Below are positions 34,043-42,800 of a stretch of DNA of 64,000 bases, piece by piece. Under the pieces are notes generated by a model. The model made no database searches. It had not been told where the DNA came from and saw only the letters and a list, made by a program, of their open reading frames with translations. The first letter of the stretch is position 1. Each line of letters starts with the position of its first letter. This DNA is from Streptomyces justiciae (lineage in GTDB: Bacteria; Actinomycetota; Actinomycetes; Streptomycetales; Streptomycetaceae), in the NCBI RefSeq assembly GCF_015163075.1, contig NZ_JADDXU010000013.1, positions 1 to 64,000 on the forward strand, in the 5' to 3' direction. Both the position numbers and the translations under genes were made by a program.

Positions 34043-36274
34043 ATGGCCGACGAGATGGTGGAACTCGCGCAGCGGTTCATCAACTCCTACAACGTGTCCG
34101 GCATCCCGAAGGTGGAGGTGAACGGGCGCACCAGCTGGACGGTGATGTACGCCCTGACCCGGGCGCTCCAGTACGAGCTGGGCATCACCTCACTGTCGGA
34201 CTCCTTCGGTCCGACGACGCTGAGCACGCTCCAGTCCCGGTTCGGGCCGCAGATCGACGACCTGACCCGGCACGGCAACGTCTACCGGATCATCCAGTCG
34301 GGCCTGTACTGCAAGGGCTACGACGGCGGCGGCATGGACGGCACCTACAACGGCAGGACCGCCGACTCGGTCGCCGAGCTCAAGTCCAACATGGGCGTGG
34401 GCGGGGCCTATCCGGGCAGCGGGCTGCAACCGAAGGTGTTCAAGGCGCTCCTCACGATGGACCCGTACGTGCGGGTGGGCAACGGCACCGAGCAGGTGCG
34501 CCGGATCCAGCAGTGGCTCAACGGGCGGTACGTCCAGCGGCGGGAGTTCTTCATCTGCCCGGCCGACGGAAACTTCTCCCGGGACGTGCAGAAGGCGCTG
34601 GTCTTCGCCCTCCAGTACGAGATCGGCATGAGCGACGACGTCGCCAACGGGCGTTTCGGCCCCGGCACGCAGGACGGCATCAGGGCGCAGGCGATGCTCG
34701 GCCAGGGTTCGGCCGACGGCGCCAAGCAGTTCGTGCACCTGTTCCAGGCGGCGATGCGGTTCAACGGCTGGGACGTCGCGTTCGACGGCTTCTACTCGGG
34801 GTCGCTGCTCAGTACGGTCGTGGACTTCCAGCGCTTCGCCCAGCTGCTGCCCACCACCGGCACCGCGGACTTCCGCACCTGGGCCTCGCTGCTGGTCAGC
34901 ACCGGCGACCCCAGTCGGCCCGGCACCGCGGCGGACTGCATCACCGAGATCACCCCGGCCCGCGCCCAGGCGCTGCGCGCCGCCGGATACACCACGGTGG
35001 GGCGGTACTTGACCAACGCCAACGTCACCAACCCGAAGAACAAGAAGATCCAGCCCGGTGAACTCGCCAACATCGTCGCGGGCGGCCTGTCGGTGTTCCC
35101 GATCTACCAGACCAACGGCGGCGATCCGGAGTACTTCAACGTGCAGCAGGGCGCCACGGACGCCCTGGCGGCCCTGGAGGCGGCCCGCGGGCACGGCTTC
35201 CGTGCCGGGACGACCATCTACTTCTCCGTCGACTACGACGCCGTCGACGAGGAGATCACCAGCCGGGTCATCCCGCACTTCCGCGGGCTGACGGGCCGTA
35301 TGGCCGCCTACGGCAGCGAGTACTGCGTCGGTGTCTACGCGCCCCGCAACATCTGCAGCCGGCTCGCCAAGGCCGGTCTGACGACGGCCAGTTTCGTGTC
35401 GGACATGTCGACCGGCTACAGCGGCAACCTGGGTTTCCCGCTGCCGAAGGACTGGGCCTTCGACCAGATCGCGACGATCACGGTCGGCTCGGGCACCGGG
35501 TTCATCGAGATCGACAAGGACGTCGCGTCCGGACGCGACACCGGGCAGACCCAGTTCACGCCCCGGGGACCGGACACCGCGCTGGACGTGCCCTTCGACA
35601 TGAGCCTGCGGAACTCCCTGACCTCGGGTCTCGTGAAGTACATCGTGGCCAACGGCCACGACGACTGGTACCGGGACCGCACCCCCGAGGAGTGCGTCGC
35701 CAAGGTCCTCGACATGGACCCGCTGATCACAGGTCTCGCCCGGTCCTTCCGGATGCGCAAGTCGCTCATCCAGGCCGTGGCCTTCTGGGAGTACCAGGCC
35801 GACTTCACCGACGAGGCCGTGGACGTGCTGGTCGCCACCTACTTCAACTGGGAGGAGGCGCAGGCCGCCTGGGAGCAGAACCCCGTGGGCGAACCGCCGA
35901 CTCCGCCGGCCGTGATCAAGGACGACTCCAGCACCGGCGTCGCCCAGATCTTCGGCAGGACCGGGATCAAGGCCCGTAACCACTGCATCCGCGCGGGCGT
36001 GATCTCGGGCCCGCTCCAGGACACGGAGGACTGGCGGGCGCGCCGGGCGGTCTGGGACCAACTGCGCAACGACGACGACTACAACGTGAGCACCGTCCCG
36101 CTGATCCACATCTGGTCCGCTGCCATCACCGGCGTCACCGCCGACCGGCTGAACTACTCGGACGCCGACATCGTCACGGTGCTCGCCCAGTACAACGGCG
36201 CCGACGAGTACGGTCGCCGAGCTCGCGACCTCTACAACATCTTCGAGGCCTACAACGCGGTCGTGCGCGGCTGA
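34043..36274 (+). CDS. Large muralytic protein: DUF1906 glycoside hydrolase-like plus lysozyme-like domain
   Basis: A 743-residue multidomain protein. Residues 1-285 look like two or three peptidoglycan-binding-like modules (DGTYNGRTADSVAELKSNMG, GNFSRDVQKALVFALQYEIG). Residues 295-505 match the DUF1906/Rv2525c glycoside hydrolase-like barrel (TVGRYLTNANVTNP, GTTIYFSVDYDAVDEEI, VGVYAPRNICSRL). Residues 520-743 resemble lytic transglycosylases (LIQAVAFWEYQ with a candidate catalytic Glu, DSSTGVAQIFG, LAQYNGADEYGRRARD). There is no Sec, Tat or lipoprotein signal, unlike both neighbours. It lies 28 bp after the lectin and 11 bp before the M15-like gene. Confidence 0.82.
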   Translation: MADEMVELAQRFINSYNVSGIPKVEVNGRTSWTVMYALTRALQYELGITSLSDSFGPTTLSTLQSRFGPQIDDLTRHGNVYRIIQSGLYCKGYDGGGMDGTYNGRTADSVAELKSNMGVGGAYPGSGLQPKVFKALLTMDPYVRVGNGTEQVRRIQQWLNGRYVQRREFFICPADGNFSRDVQKALVFALQYEIGMSDDVANGRFGPGTQDGIRAQAMLGQGSADGAKQFVHLFQAAMRFNGWDVAFDGFYSGSLLSTVVDFQRFAQLLPTTGTADFRTWASLLVSTGDPSRPGTAADCITEITPARAQALRAAGYTTVGRYLTNANVTNPKNKKIQPGELANIVAGGLSVFPIYQTNGGDPEYFNVQQGATDALAALEAARGHGFRAGTTIYFSVDYDAVDEEITSRVIPHFRGLTGRMAAYGSEYCVGVYAPRNICSRLAKAGLTTASFVSDMSTGYSGNLGFPLPKDWAFDQIATITVGSGTGFIEIDKDVASGRDTGQTQFTPRGPDTALDVPFDMSLRNSLTSGLVKYIVANGHDDWYRDRTPEECVAKVLDMDPLITGLARSFRMRKSLIQAVAFWEYQADFTDEAVDVLVATYFNWEEAQAAWEQNPVGEPPTPPAVIKDDSSTGVAQIFGRTGIKARNHCIRAGVISGPLQDTEDWRARRAVWDQLRNDDDYNVSTVPLIHIWSAAITGVTADRLNYSDADIVTVLAQYNGADEYGRRARDLYNIFEAYNAVVRG

Positions 36275-36285
36275 AGGGAACCGGC

Positions 36286-36909
36286 ATGCAGACCAGAGAC
36301 ACGGACACACCAGGTGGCAGAGGCCTGCCCCGGCGGACCCTGCTGCTCACCGGACTCGCGGGGGCGGTGGCGGCCGGCATCTCCTTGCCGACGGCCGCCC
36401 CCGCCTCGGCCGCGGCCGGCACCGCCAGTACCAACGGATGGCCGGTCACCACCACCGGCATCAGCACCCTGCCAGTGCCGGGCACTCCGGCCTCCGTCGC
36501 ACTGCTGGAGGGAGACGTCTCCACGGTGCTCGTCCACGTCATCCGTCGCTTCCACTACGAGGTCGAGGAGGTCGCCCGCCACGAACTCGCCGGGCACCGC
36601 CCCGCCGCGGGGCTGACGGGACACACCACCAACTACGCCTCCGGCACGGCCGTCGAGATACGCCCGGCCGCCTACCCGCAAGCGGCGACCGGCGTGCTGT
36701 TCCCCCAACAGCTGGCCGTGGTGCGCGACATCCTCAAGGAGTGCGGGGGAGTGGTGGCCTGGGGCGGCCACCTGCGCCGGCCGCACGCGGCACACTTCCA
36801 GATCGCCGTACGCCCCGGTGATCCCCGCCTCCGAGGCCTCGCCCAGCGGATCACGGGCTGGACCCAGGCCCCGGGCCAGGGCGCGGGAGTGTTCACCCTG
36901 GGCGCCTGA
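36286..36909 (+). CDS. Tat-exported M15-like peptidase with altered metal-binding motif
   Basis: A 207-residue protein with a Tat leader (LPRRTLLLTGLAGAVAAG, ASA cleavage). The mature domain resembles M15C L-alanyl-D-glutamate/D-Ala-D-Ala peptidases: TNYASGTAVEIRP corresponds to the SNHxSGxAxD zinc motif and WGGHLRRPHAAHFQIAV to the C-terminal WGG...HF block. The His and Asp ligands of the first motif appear as Tyr and Glu, so activity is doubtful. It overlaps the cell-wall operon by position (11 bp gap). It may be a peptidoglycan-binding pseudo-enzyme. Confidence 0.8.
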   Translation: MQTRDTDTPGGRGLPRRTLLLTGLAGAVAAGISLPTAAPASAAAGTASTNGWPVTTTGISTLPVPGTPASVALLEGDVSTVLVHVIRRFHYEVEEVARHELAGHRPAAGLTGHTTNYASGTAVEIRPAAYPQAATGVLFPQQLAVVRDILKECGGVVAWGGHLRRPHAAHFQIAVRPGDPRLRGLAQRITGWTQAPGQGAGVFTLGA

Positions 36910-36921
36910 TCAGGGCCCGCG

Positions 36922-37911
36922 TCACGGGATGGCACGGCGGCCGTCCACCAGCGCCTCCCCCAACGGGGTCGCGCTGTGGTGGACGGCCGGTCCGCGGCGC
37001 CGGGTGACGATCAGCCCGGAGTCACGCAGAGCGGCGGTGTGCTGCGACACCGAGGCGGGGGAGACGACAAGCCGCTGGGCGAGCTCCCCGGTCGACCCAC
37101 CGCCCGCGGTGAGGGCGGCGAGCAGATCGGCGCGGGTCCGGCCCAGGAGGGTGCGCAGGGCCTCCCGCGGATCGCGGAGCAGCTCGGCATCCGGCTGCGC
37201 CCAGCCCAGGTCGTGCGCTATCGGGTGGACGATCACCGGCGGCAGACCGGGATCGCGCAGGGTGATCGGAGCGCGCCAGCAGAAGAACGACGGCAGCAGG
37301 AGCAGACCCCGCCCGTCGAGGTGGATGTCGCGGTCGCAGGCGCTGGTCATGGTGAGCTGACCGGACCGCCAGCGCAGGTCCGGATGCAGGGTGGCCAGCA
37401 TGCCCTCGACGCCCCCGTCCGTCACGGCCCGCATCCGTAGCCCACGGTCTCGGTCGAAGGCCGTGCGCACCCGGGCCCAGTGCGGCCGCAGGGCGACGGC
37501 GAAGTAGTGGCGCAGGGTCCGGTCGAGGCGGCGCACGGTGCCCAGATCCCCCTCGGCCAGGGAGCGGATCCAGGTGCCGGGACGCTGGGCGGCAGCCAGC
37601 CCTCCGACGTCCCGGCGCAGCACTCGGCGCGGGGTGGACAGCACGGCGTCGAGTCCGTCCTCCAGCCCGGCCCCGCCGGGGGCCGGGGTGAGGAAGTCGG
37701 CCGAGTAGCCCCGGGGCGGGGCGAGGTCGAAGAGCATCTGGACGGCAGCGGAGAGCCGCGACCGCACCTGTCTCTTCCACGGGCCGAAGACGACCGCGCC
37801 GTCGTCCCCCTTGACCAGATGCAGGCTGAGCAGCAGCTCCCACATCGGATCCGGCCTGCTTGCCACCCGTACGCGGGCGATGTCCGCGCTCGTGAAATGG
37901 AACGTCAACAT
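36922..37911 (-). CDS. ArsR-type winged-helix regulator (long form)
   Basis: A 329-residue protein whose C-terminal 80 residues are an ArsR-like winged helix (GGSTGELAQRLVVSPASVSQ, HTAALRDSGLIVTRRRG). The N-terminal 240 residues (starting LTFHFTSADIARVRVASRPD) form the long domain found in a family of Streptomyces DNA-binding proteins; its function is not known. ATG 37911 has GGGG five bases upstream. It converges on the cell-wall operon, 13 bp from its end, and no metal-binding Cys motif is seen, so metal sensing is unlikely. Confidence 0.85.
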   Translation of the reverse strand: MLTFHFTSADIARVRVASRPDPMWELLLSLHLVKGDDGAVVFGPWKRQVRSRLSAAVQMLFDLAPPRGYSADFLTPAPGGAGLEDGLDAVLSTPRRVLRRDVGGLAAAQRPGTWIRSLAEGDLGTVRRLDRTLRHYFAVALRPHWARVRTAFDRDRGLRMRAVTDGGVEGMLATLHPDLRWRSGQLTMTSACDRDIHLDGRGLLLLPSFFCWRAPITLRDPGLPPVIVHPIAHDLGWAQPDAELLRDPREALRTLLGRTRADLLAALTAGGGSTGELAQRLVVSPASVSQHTAALRDSGLIVTRRRGPAVHHSATPLGEALVDGRRAIP

Positions 37912-38081
37912 GTCATCCCCCGAAATGCGAGGCAGGCCTTGGTCAGGGGCCTGGAAATGGTTCCGCAAGAGTAGGAGCGCCATGCTGGGACGAGGGTTGC
38001 GGGAGTGGCCGATACCGGCTGGAGAATGGCGAGTTTCCCCTCGTCCGGCAGGCTCTGAAGGAGGTCGACAACAACGTGAAC

Positions 38082-38510
38082 TCAGGGCAGGTTCGTCCAC
38101 CGATGCGAGGAAATGTTGTCGTTGAGCCATTCCCCTGACCCGGGGCCCGTGTTCGCGTCGAAGGTCCACTGGCGGAGATCGCTGAGTCCGACGCCGTTGT
38201 AGACGCCCCGGCGTGCGCCTGTGTAGTTCAGGCCCCAGTACACCCAGATGTCGTCCAGGTTGCCGGGGTAGCCGTTGTTCCAGAGCGAGCTCACTTGGTT
38301 CCGGCAGCTGCCCCAGTCCGGGGCTTCTCCCGACCAGTCGTCGCACCACCCCGAGTAGCCGGTGTTGTAGTAGACGTGGAGAAAACCGCCGGCGGCCTGG
38401 CTCGCTGAGGGCAGGGGAACGGGTTCGGATGCCTGAGCGGCGGACGGTGTGGCTGCCACCGTCACAGCGGCGAGAGCTGCGCCGACCAGAGTGTTGCGTA
38501 ATGTTCCCAC
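38082..38510 (-). CDS. Secreted peptidase inhibitor, family I36 (TTA codon)
   Basis: A 142-residue exported protein: leader GTLRNTLVGAALAAVTVAAT with cleavage near AQA-S, mature part with four Cys and many Trp/Tyr/Asn residues (VYYNTGYSGWCDDWSG, NNGYPGNLDDIWVYWG). This is the pattern of I36-type Streptomyces metalloproteinase inhibitors. GTG 38510 is preferred because GAGG lies 7 bases before it; ATG 38543, overlapping the upstream stop by ATGA, is possible. Codon 4 is TTA (38499-38501), placing it under bldA control. It follows the next gene in the same transcript. Confidence 0.85.
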   Translation of the reverse strand: MGTLRNTLVGAALAAVTVAATPSAAQASEPVPLPSASQAAGGFLHVYYNTGYSGWCDDWSGEAPDWGSCRNQVSSLWNNGYPGNLDDIWVYWGLNYTGARRGVYNGVGLSDLRQWTFDANTGPGSGEWLNDNISSHRWTNLP

Positions 38511-38539
38511 GTTCTTTCCTCTCGTTGCGGAATTCGGGT

Positions 38540-39481
38540 TCATGGGGAGGTGCCCGCCTTCTGTGTGAGATCGCGGGCACGGGAGAGCGCGTTGAGTTGC
38601 AGTTCCCGGTAGGTACGCACGGCCGGCTGGTATTGCCGGTCAAGGCTGCGGCCGTACTGCAGGTCCAAGTCCCGTGCAGCGTCGGCCAGGCCTGAAGTGC
38701 GGGCGCATCGCGCCTCGGTGACGGCAAGGGCGATTTCCTCGTCCCTGGGAAGCGGGGACCTGCGCGAACCGGTCGCCGCTCGCAGGTCGGCCGGGCTCGT
38801 GGCGGGGCGACCGGCTGCCCGCATACACGCGGACCAGGGTTTGACGGCTTCGGCGAACCGAGGATCCGCGGTGACCTTGGCATAGCGGAGTTCCGTGAGC
38901 GCGTCCGCGGTGACTTTCGCCTGGAACCACTTCTCCAGGTCTCCGTAGAGCGTCGCGTCGGCCTCCGACTGGCAGCCCTCAGGGCTGCGTTGGTACAACA
39001 TGCCGTCGGGGGTCCTGGCCGTCACGGTCAGGGGGCGAGAACCGTTGGCTGCTGCCAGAGCCGCTGCCCGCCGCTTGGCCGGAAGTGCGCGAAAATACCG
39101 CTGATTGGCATCTGTTTTCCTCAACTCGGACAGTTCGCGCTGTATATCCGTGCCGTAGCCGTGTTCGCGGGCCCACGCCACGTCGTTGAGCACGTAGGGA
39201 AACGCCCGGGCCTCCGGAACGGGGTTCTCCTTGACCGGCTGGTATGCGAAGCCCTTGCGCCGCATGCAGTCACGCAGCAAGATCTGACCGGCTTCGTGCA
39301 GAAGACCCAACTCCTGCCGTGACGGCTCACGGGGTTCTCTTCCGGCCGTAGCAGCCGTGGAGGACGGCGGGGCATCGGTGAACGTGTGAATGCCCCCTGC
39401 CACGGCGGCCAAGGCCACGCACACGACACCGACCACCACAAAGGGGCGACCTGCACCGGGAGTTCGCCGGAATGCCGTCAC
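38540..39481 (-). CDS. Membrane-anchored or exported hypothetical protein
   Basis: A 313-residue protein with one N-terminal hydrophobic segment (FVVVGVVCVALAAVAGGI) after a basic n-region; the rest is extracytoplasmic if this is a signal anchor. Four Cys are spaced along the mature part (DCMRRKGF, GCQSEAD, SACMRAAG, ARCARTSG), suggesting disulfides. The C-terminus is helical and charged. No family recognised with certainty; similar proteins of this size sit beside I36 inhibitors in Streptomyces. It is upstream of and nearly overlaps the inhibitor gene. Confidence 0.75.
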   Translation of the reverse strand: MTAFRRTPGAGRPFVVVGVVCVALAAVAGGIHTFTDAPPSSTAATAGREPREPSRQELGLLHEAGQILLRDCMRRKGFAYQPVKENPVPEARAFPYVLNDVAWAREHGYGTDIQRELSELRKTDANQRYFRALPAKRRAAALAAANGSRPLTVTARTPDGMLYQRSPEGCQSEADATLYGDLEKWFQAKVTADALTELRYAKVTADPRFAEAVKPWSACMRAAGRPATSPADLRAATGSRRSPLPRDEEIALAVTEARCARTSGLADAARDLDLQYGRSLDRQYQPAVRTYRELQLNALSRARDLTQKAGTSP

Positions 39482-39854
39482 TGACTGCCCCTTCTGTCGT
39501 GGCCCGGCCGGTCACCCGTCCCGGCACGAAATCGTCACTCTGGAATCGCCAGCAGATACTCGCGTAGCTGGTAGATGACCGGCCATGATTTCGATGACGA
39601 TCGAAAGGTTCACGGGCTCGTGCGGTTCGAGGTGCTGGGCGGGGCGCTCTGCCTCGGCCTCCGGAAGCCGATGGTCTTGGGGATCACGTCGTCGGTGAAG
39701 ATGTTGCAGGTGAAGATGCCGACAGCTACGGCCTGCACACGACCACATTCCAACGGTGGGCCGAACAGCAGGACTGGCCCGTCCCGGCCTCCTGAACACG
39801 AGCATGTGCCAGCCCAACACCGGCACCCGGCAGACATCACCGCACGACGGCCAC
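39482..39854. other. Gap with no confident gene
   Basis: A 373-bp stretch between the anchored protein and the nSTAND gene. On the plus strand a frame ends in GLHTTTFQRWAEQQDWPVPAS before a stop at about 39797, which looks like a gene tail with helix-turn-helix flavour, but nothing upstream of it is coding-like. On the minus strand a frame reads IFTCNIFTDDVIPKTIGF. Neither has a start or neighbours, so both may be remnants. No repeats or RNA genes were seen. Confidence 0.35.
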
Positions 39855-42800
39855 CTACTGCGCGGTGGGGCAGCCGGTCTCGGTGAACTGGTCGTGGAGG
39901 TAGGTCGATCGTTCGCGTGGGGTGAGGGGGGTGCTGTCGGCCTGGCAGATGGTGCGGATCGCGTGGTCGGGGTCGGGTAGGTCGACGCTCCACAGTTCGG
40001 CGGAGCTGTCGTCGGCGACGGCGAGGGTGTCTCCGTCGGGGCTGAATTCCAGGGTGGTCGGCGTGCGGGCGGGCAGGGTGGTGCGGGGTTGGAGAGTGGT
40101 GAGGTCCCACAGCTGGACTCCGCGCGGGCTGCCGGTGGCCAGGGTGTGTCCGTCAGGGCTGAAGGCGAGTGAGGACACCTGGGCGCTGACACGGAAGGTG
40201 TCGTGGAGTTGTCCGGTACGGACGTCCCAGGTCTTGACGGTTCCGTTGCCGCTGCTCGCGGTGGCCAGGGTGTGTCCGTCAGGGCTGAACGTCAGGGTCA
40301 GTGGGCCTGTGGTGCCGGGGTCGATGGTGCGTCGGGGGTGCCCGGTCGCGGCGTCGTACAGGGTGATCTGTTCACCGGTCGGTGTGATGCGTACGACGGC
40401 GAGGGTGCGGCCGTCGGGAGTGAAGGCGGCCGCTCTGACGGGCTGGTCGTGCCCGGTGCCGGCGGTACGGAGGGCGTTCGTCGAAAGGTGCCAGATCCGC
40501 ACCGACCCGTCCCTGCCGACGAGTGCGAGGCGTGTGCTGTCAGGGCTGAAGACGGCCGCGTCGAGGGCGCCTTGGGCGCGGCTGTGGCGCAGGCGGCCGG
40601 TCGTGACGTCCCGGACTTCGATCCGTTGGCCGCGGAGAGTCCGGACGGTCCGGGCGGTCAGGCCCTGGCCGGTCGGGCCGAGAGTCACGGCGGCGGGGCG
40701 GGACACCACGAACGGCTCGCCCGATGCACGCGGTGCCGGGTCGACGTCGAGTCCCGGCTCGGCTCGGGGGCGGCCGGTCCGGGCGTCGTGGAGCTTGATG
40801 CCCCAGCGGCCGGGCGCACCTTGGCGCACGGTGGCGAGGGTGTGCCCGTCCGGGCTGAAGGCCAGGTCGGTGACGACGGTGCCGGTCCGGCCGTGCAGTG
40901 TGGTCCGCGGACGGTCGGTGGGAAGGCGGTGCACGCGGACGGTGGGGTCCGAGGCACTGCCGGTGATCAGGGTGCGGCCGTCCGCGCCGAGGGCCACCGT
41001 CACGGTCCCGCGTGCGCGATGGCCGGCCGTGACCGTGGCCCGCGCGGAGCCGGTGGCGGTGTCCCACAGGCACACGGTGTCATCGGTGCCCGGGACGGCG
41101 AGGGTACGTCCGTCGAGGGAGAAGGCGACCTGAGGGAACCGGCCGAAGCTGCCGTCGATGGTGTGCCGGAGGGTGCCGGTGGCCACGTCCCGCACTTGCA
41201 GGGTCCCGTCGGTGCGGACATATGCGTAGGTCCGCCCGTCGGGCCCGAACACGGCCGTGTCACCGTTCGCGTGGTGGTCACGGGCGGCGCGGGTACGGCC
41301 GGTGGCCGTGTCCCACACGCGCTCGTGCCCGTCGAGACCGACCCCGGCGACCGTGCCTCCGTCGGCCCCGAAGGCGACCGCCCGCGGGTCGGGCAGTCCG
41401 GTCAAACGGTGGCGGACGCGGCCGGTGGTCACGTCCCAGACCCGTACGGTCGTACGGCCGGCGGCTGCCATGTTGCGGCCGTCGGGACTGAACGCGACGG
41501 CGCGTACCGGATTGTCGGGTACGGCGAAGGTGGCGAGCCTGCGACCCGCTTGCGCATCCCACAGCGTGATCCGGGCTGTCGTGCCCTCGGTGGTCGTGGC
41601 GAGGGTGTGGCCATCGGGGCTGAACGCCGCGACGGCGGCGATGTGGCGGTCGGCGAGCGTGCGGTGCAGTGTGCCCTCGGGCAGGTTCCATATCCGTACG
41701 GTGCCGTCCGCGCTCTGCGTGGCGAGGGTGCGTCCGTCCGGGCTGAGGGCGAGGGACTGCACGGGTGCGGTACCGGCGGTCAACCGCTGGGGCGGCGGTG
41801 GCGCGGCGGCGGCATACAGGGCGGCGGTGGCTTCGCGGCTCGGGCTGGTGCGGTAGGCGTGGACGGCGAGCAGTGCGGCGAGGTCGGGTTCGGTGTCCAG
41901 CAGGGCACGGGACTGGGCGGCCAACTGCCGGGACTGGGCCAGCTGTTGGGCGCTGACCGCGTTGTGCCACTGCCTGACCGCGAGGCCGGCGGCGACCAGG
42001 GCGAGGCACAGGGCGGTGGTGACGGCGCCGAGCACCAGCCGATGGCGGCGGCGGCCCTTGTCCGCATGCGCGCGGCTGGCGTCGAGGAAGGCACGCTCCA
42101 CGTCGGTCAACTCCTCCTGCGGCGCGGCGCCGAGGGCTTCGCGGGCGAGGGCGAGGCGACTGCCTCGGTACAAGGCGCCCTCGTCGCGGCCCAGTTCCCG
42201 CCAGGCGTGGGCCGCTTCGGTGAGGCCCCGGTGCACGCGCAGGCGTTCGCGGTCCTCCTCGATCCATCCGCCCAGCCGGGGCCAGGCCGTGATCAGGGCC
42301 TCGTGGGCCAGCTCGACCCGGTCGCCGTCCAGGGTGAGCAGCCGGGCCGCGGCCAGCGCCTCCAGCACCGCGGCGCCGTCGCCCGCTTCGGCGCTGCGCA
42401 GTTCGGCGCGCTCGACGGGACGGCGGGTGTCGGGCGTGCCGTCCCCCGGGGCGATCAGGCGCAGCACGATCCGGCGGCAGGCCGCTGCCTGGTCGGCGGT
42501 GAAACGGCCGTACAACTGCTCGGCGCTCTGTGCGATCGCGCCGTCCAGGCAGCCGGCCGCCTCGTAGCCGGCAAGCGTGAGGGTCTTGCCGCGCCGCCGG
42601 CGCCAGGTCTCCAGGAGTGCGTGGGACAGCAGCGGCAGCCCGCCCGGCGCGTCGGCGACGTCCTTGACCAGCCGGGCGGTCAGGGCGCGTTCCACCTTCA
42701 GCCCGGCGTGCGTGGCCGGCTTGACGACGGCGTGACGCAGTTCCGCCGGGGTCATCGCGCCGACCAGCAGGTTGGCGTCGCGCAGGGCGTCGGCCAGGTC

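Noticed and set aside
34190..36310. Open frame of about 700 codons antisense to the large muralytic gene
   Set aside because: Its composition is typical of antisense shadow frames in high-GC DNA, and the plus-strand protein has clear domains.
39575..39886. Plus-strand frame of about 100 codons between the anchored protein and the nSTAND gene
   Set aside because: It overlaps the nSTAND 3' end and shows no domain; only a short tail in another frame looks protein-like.
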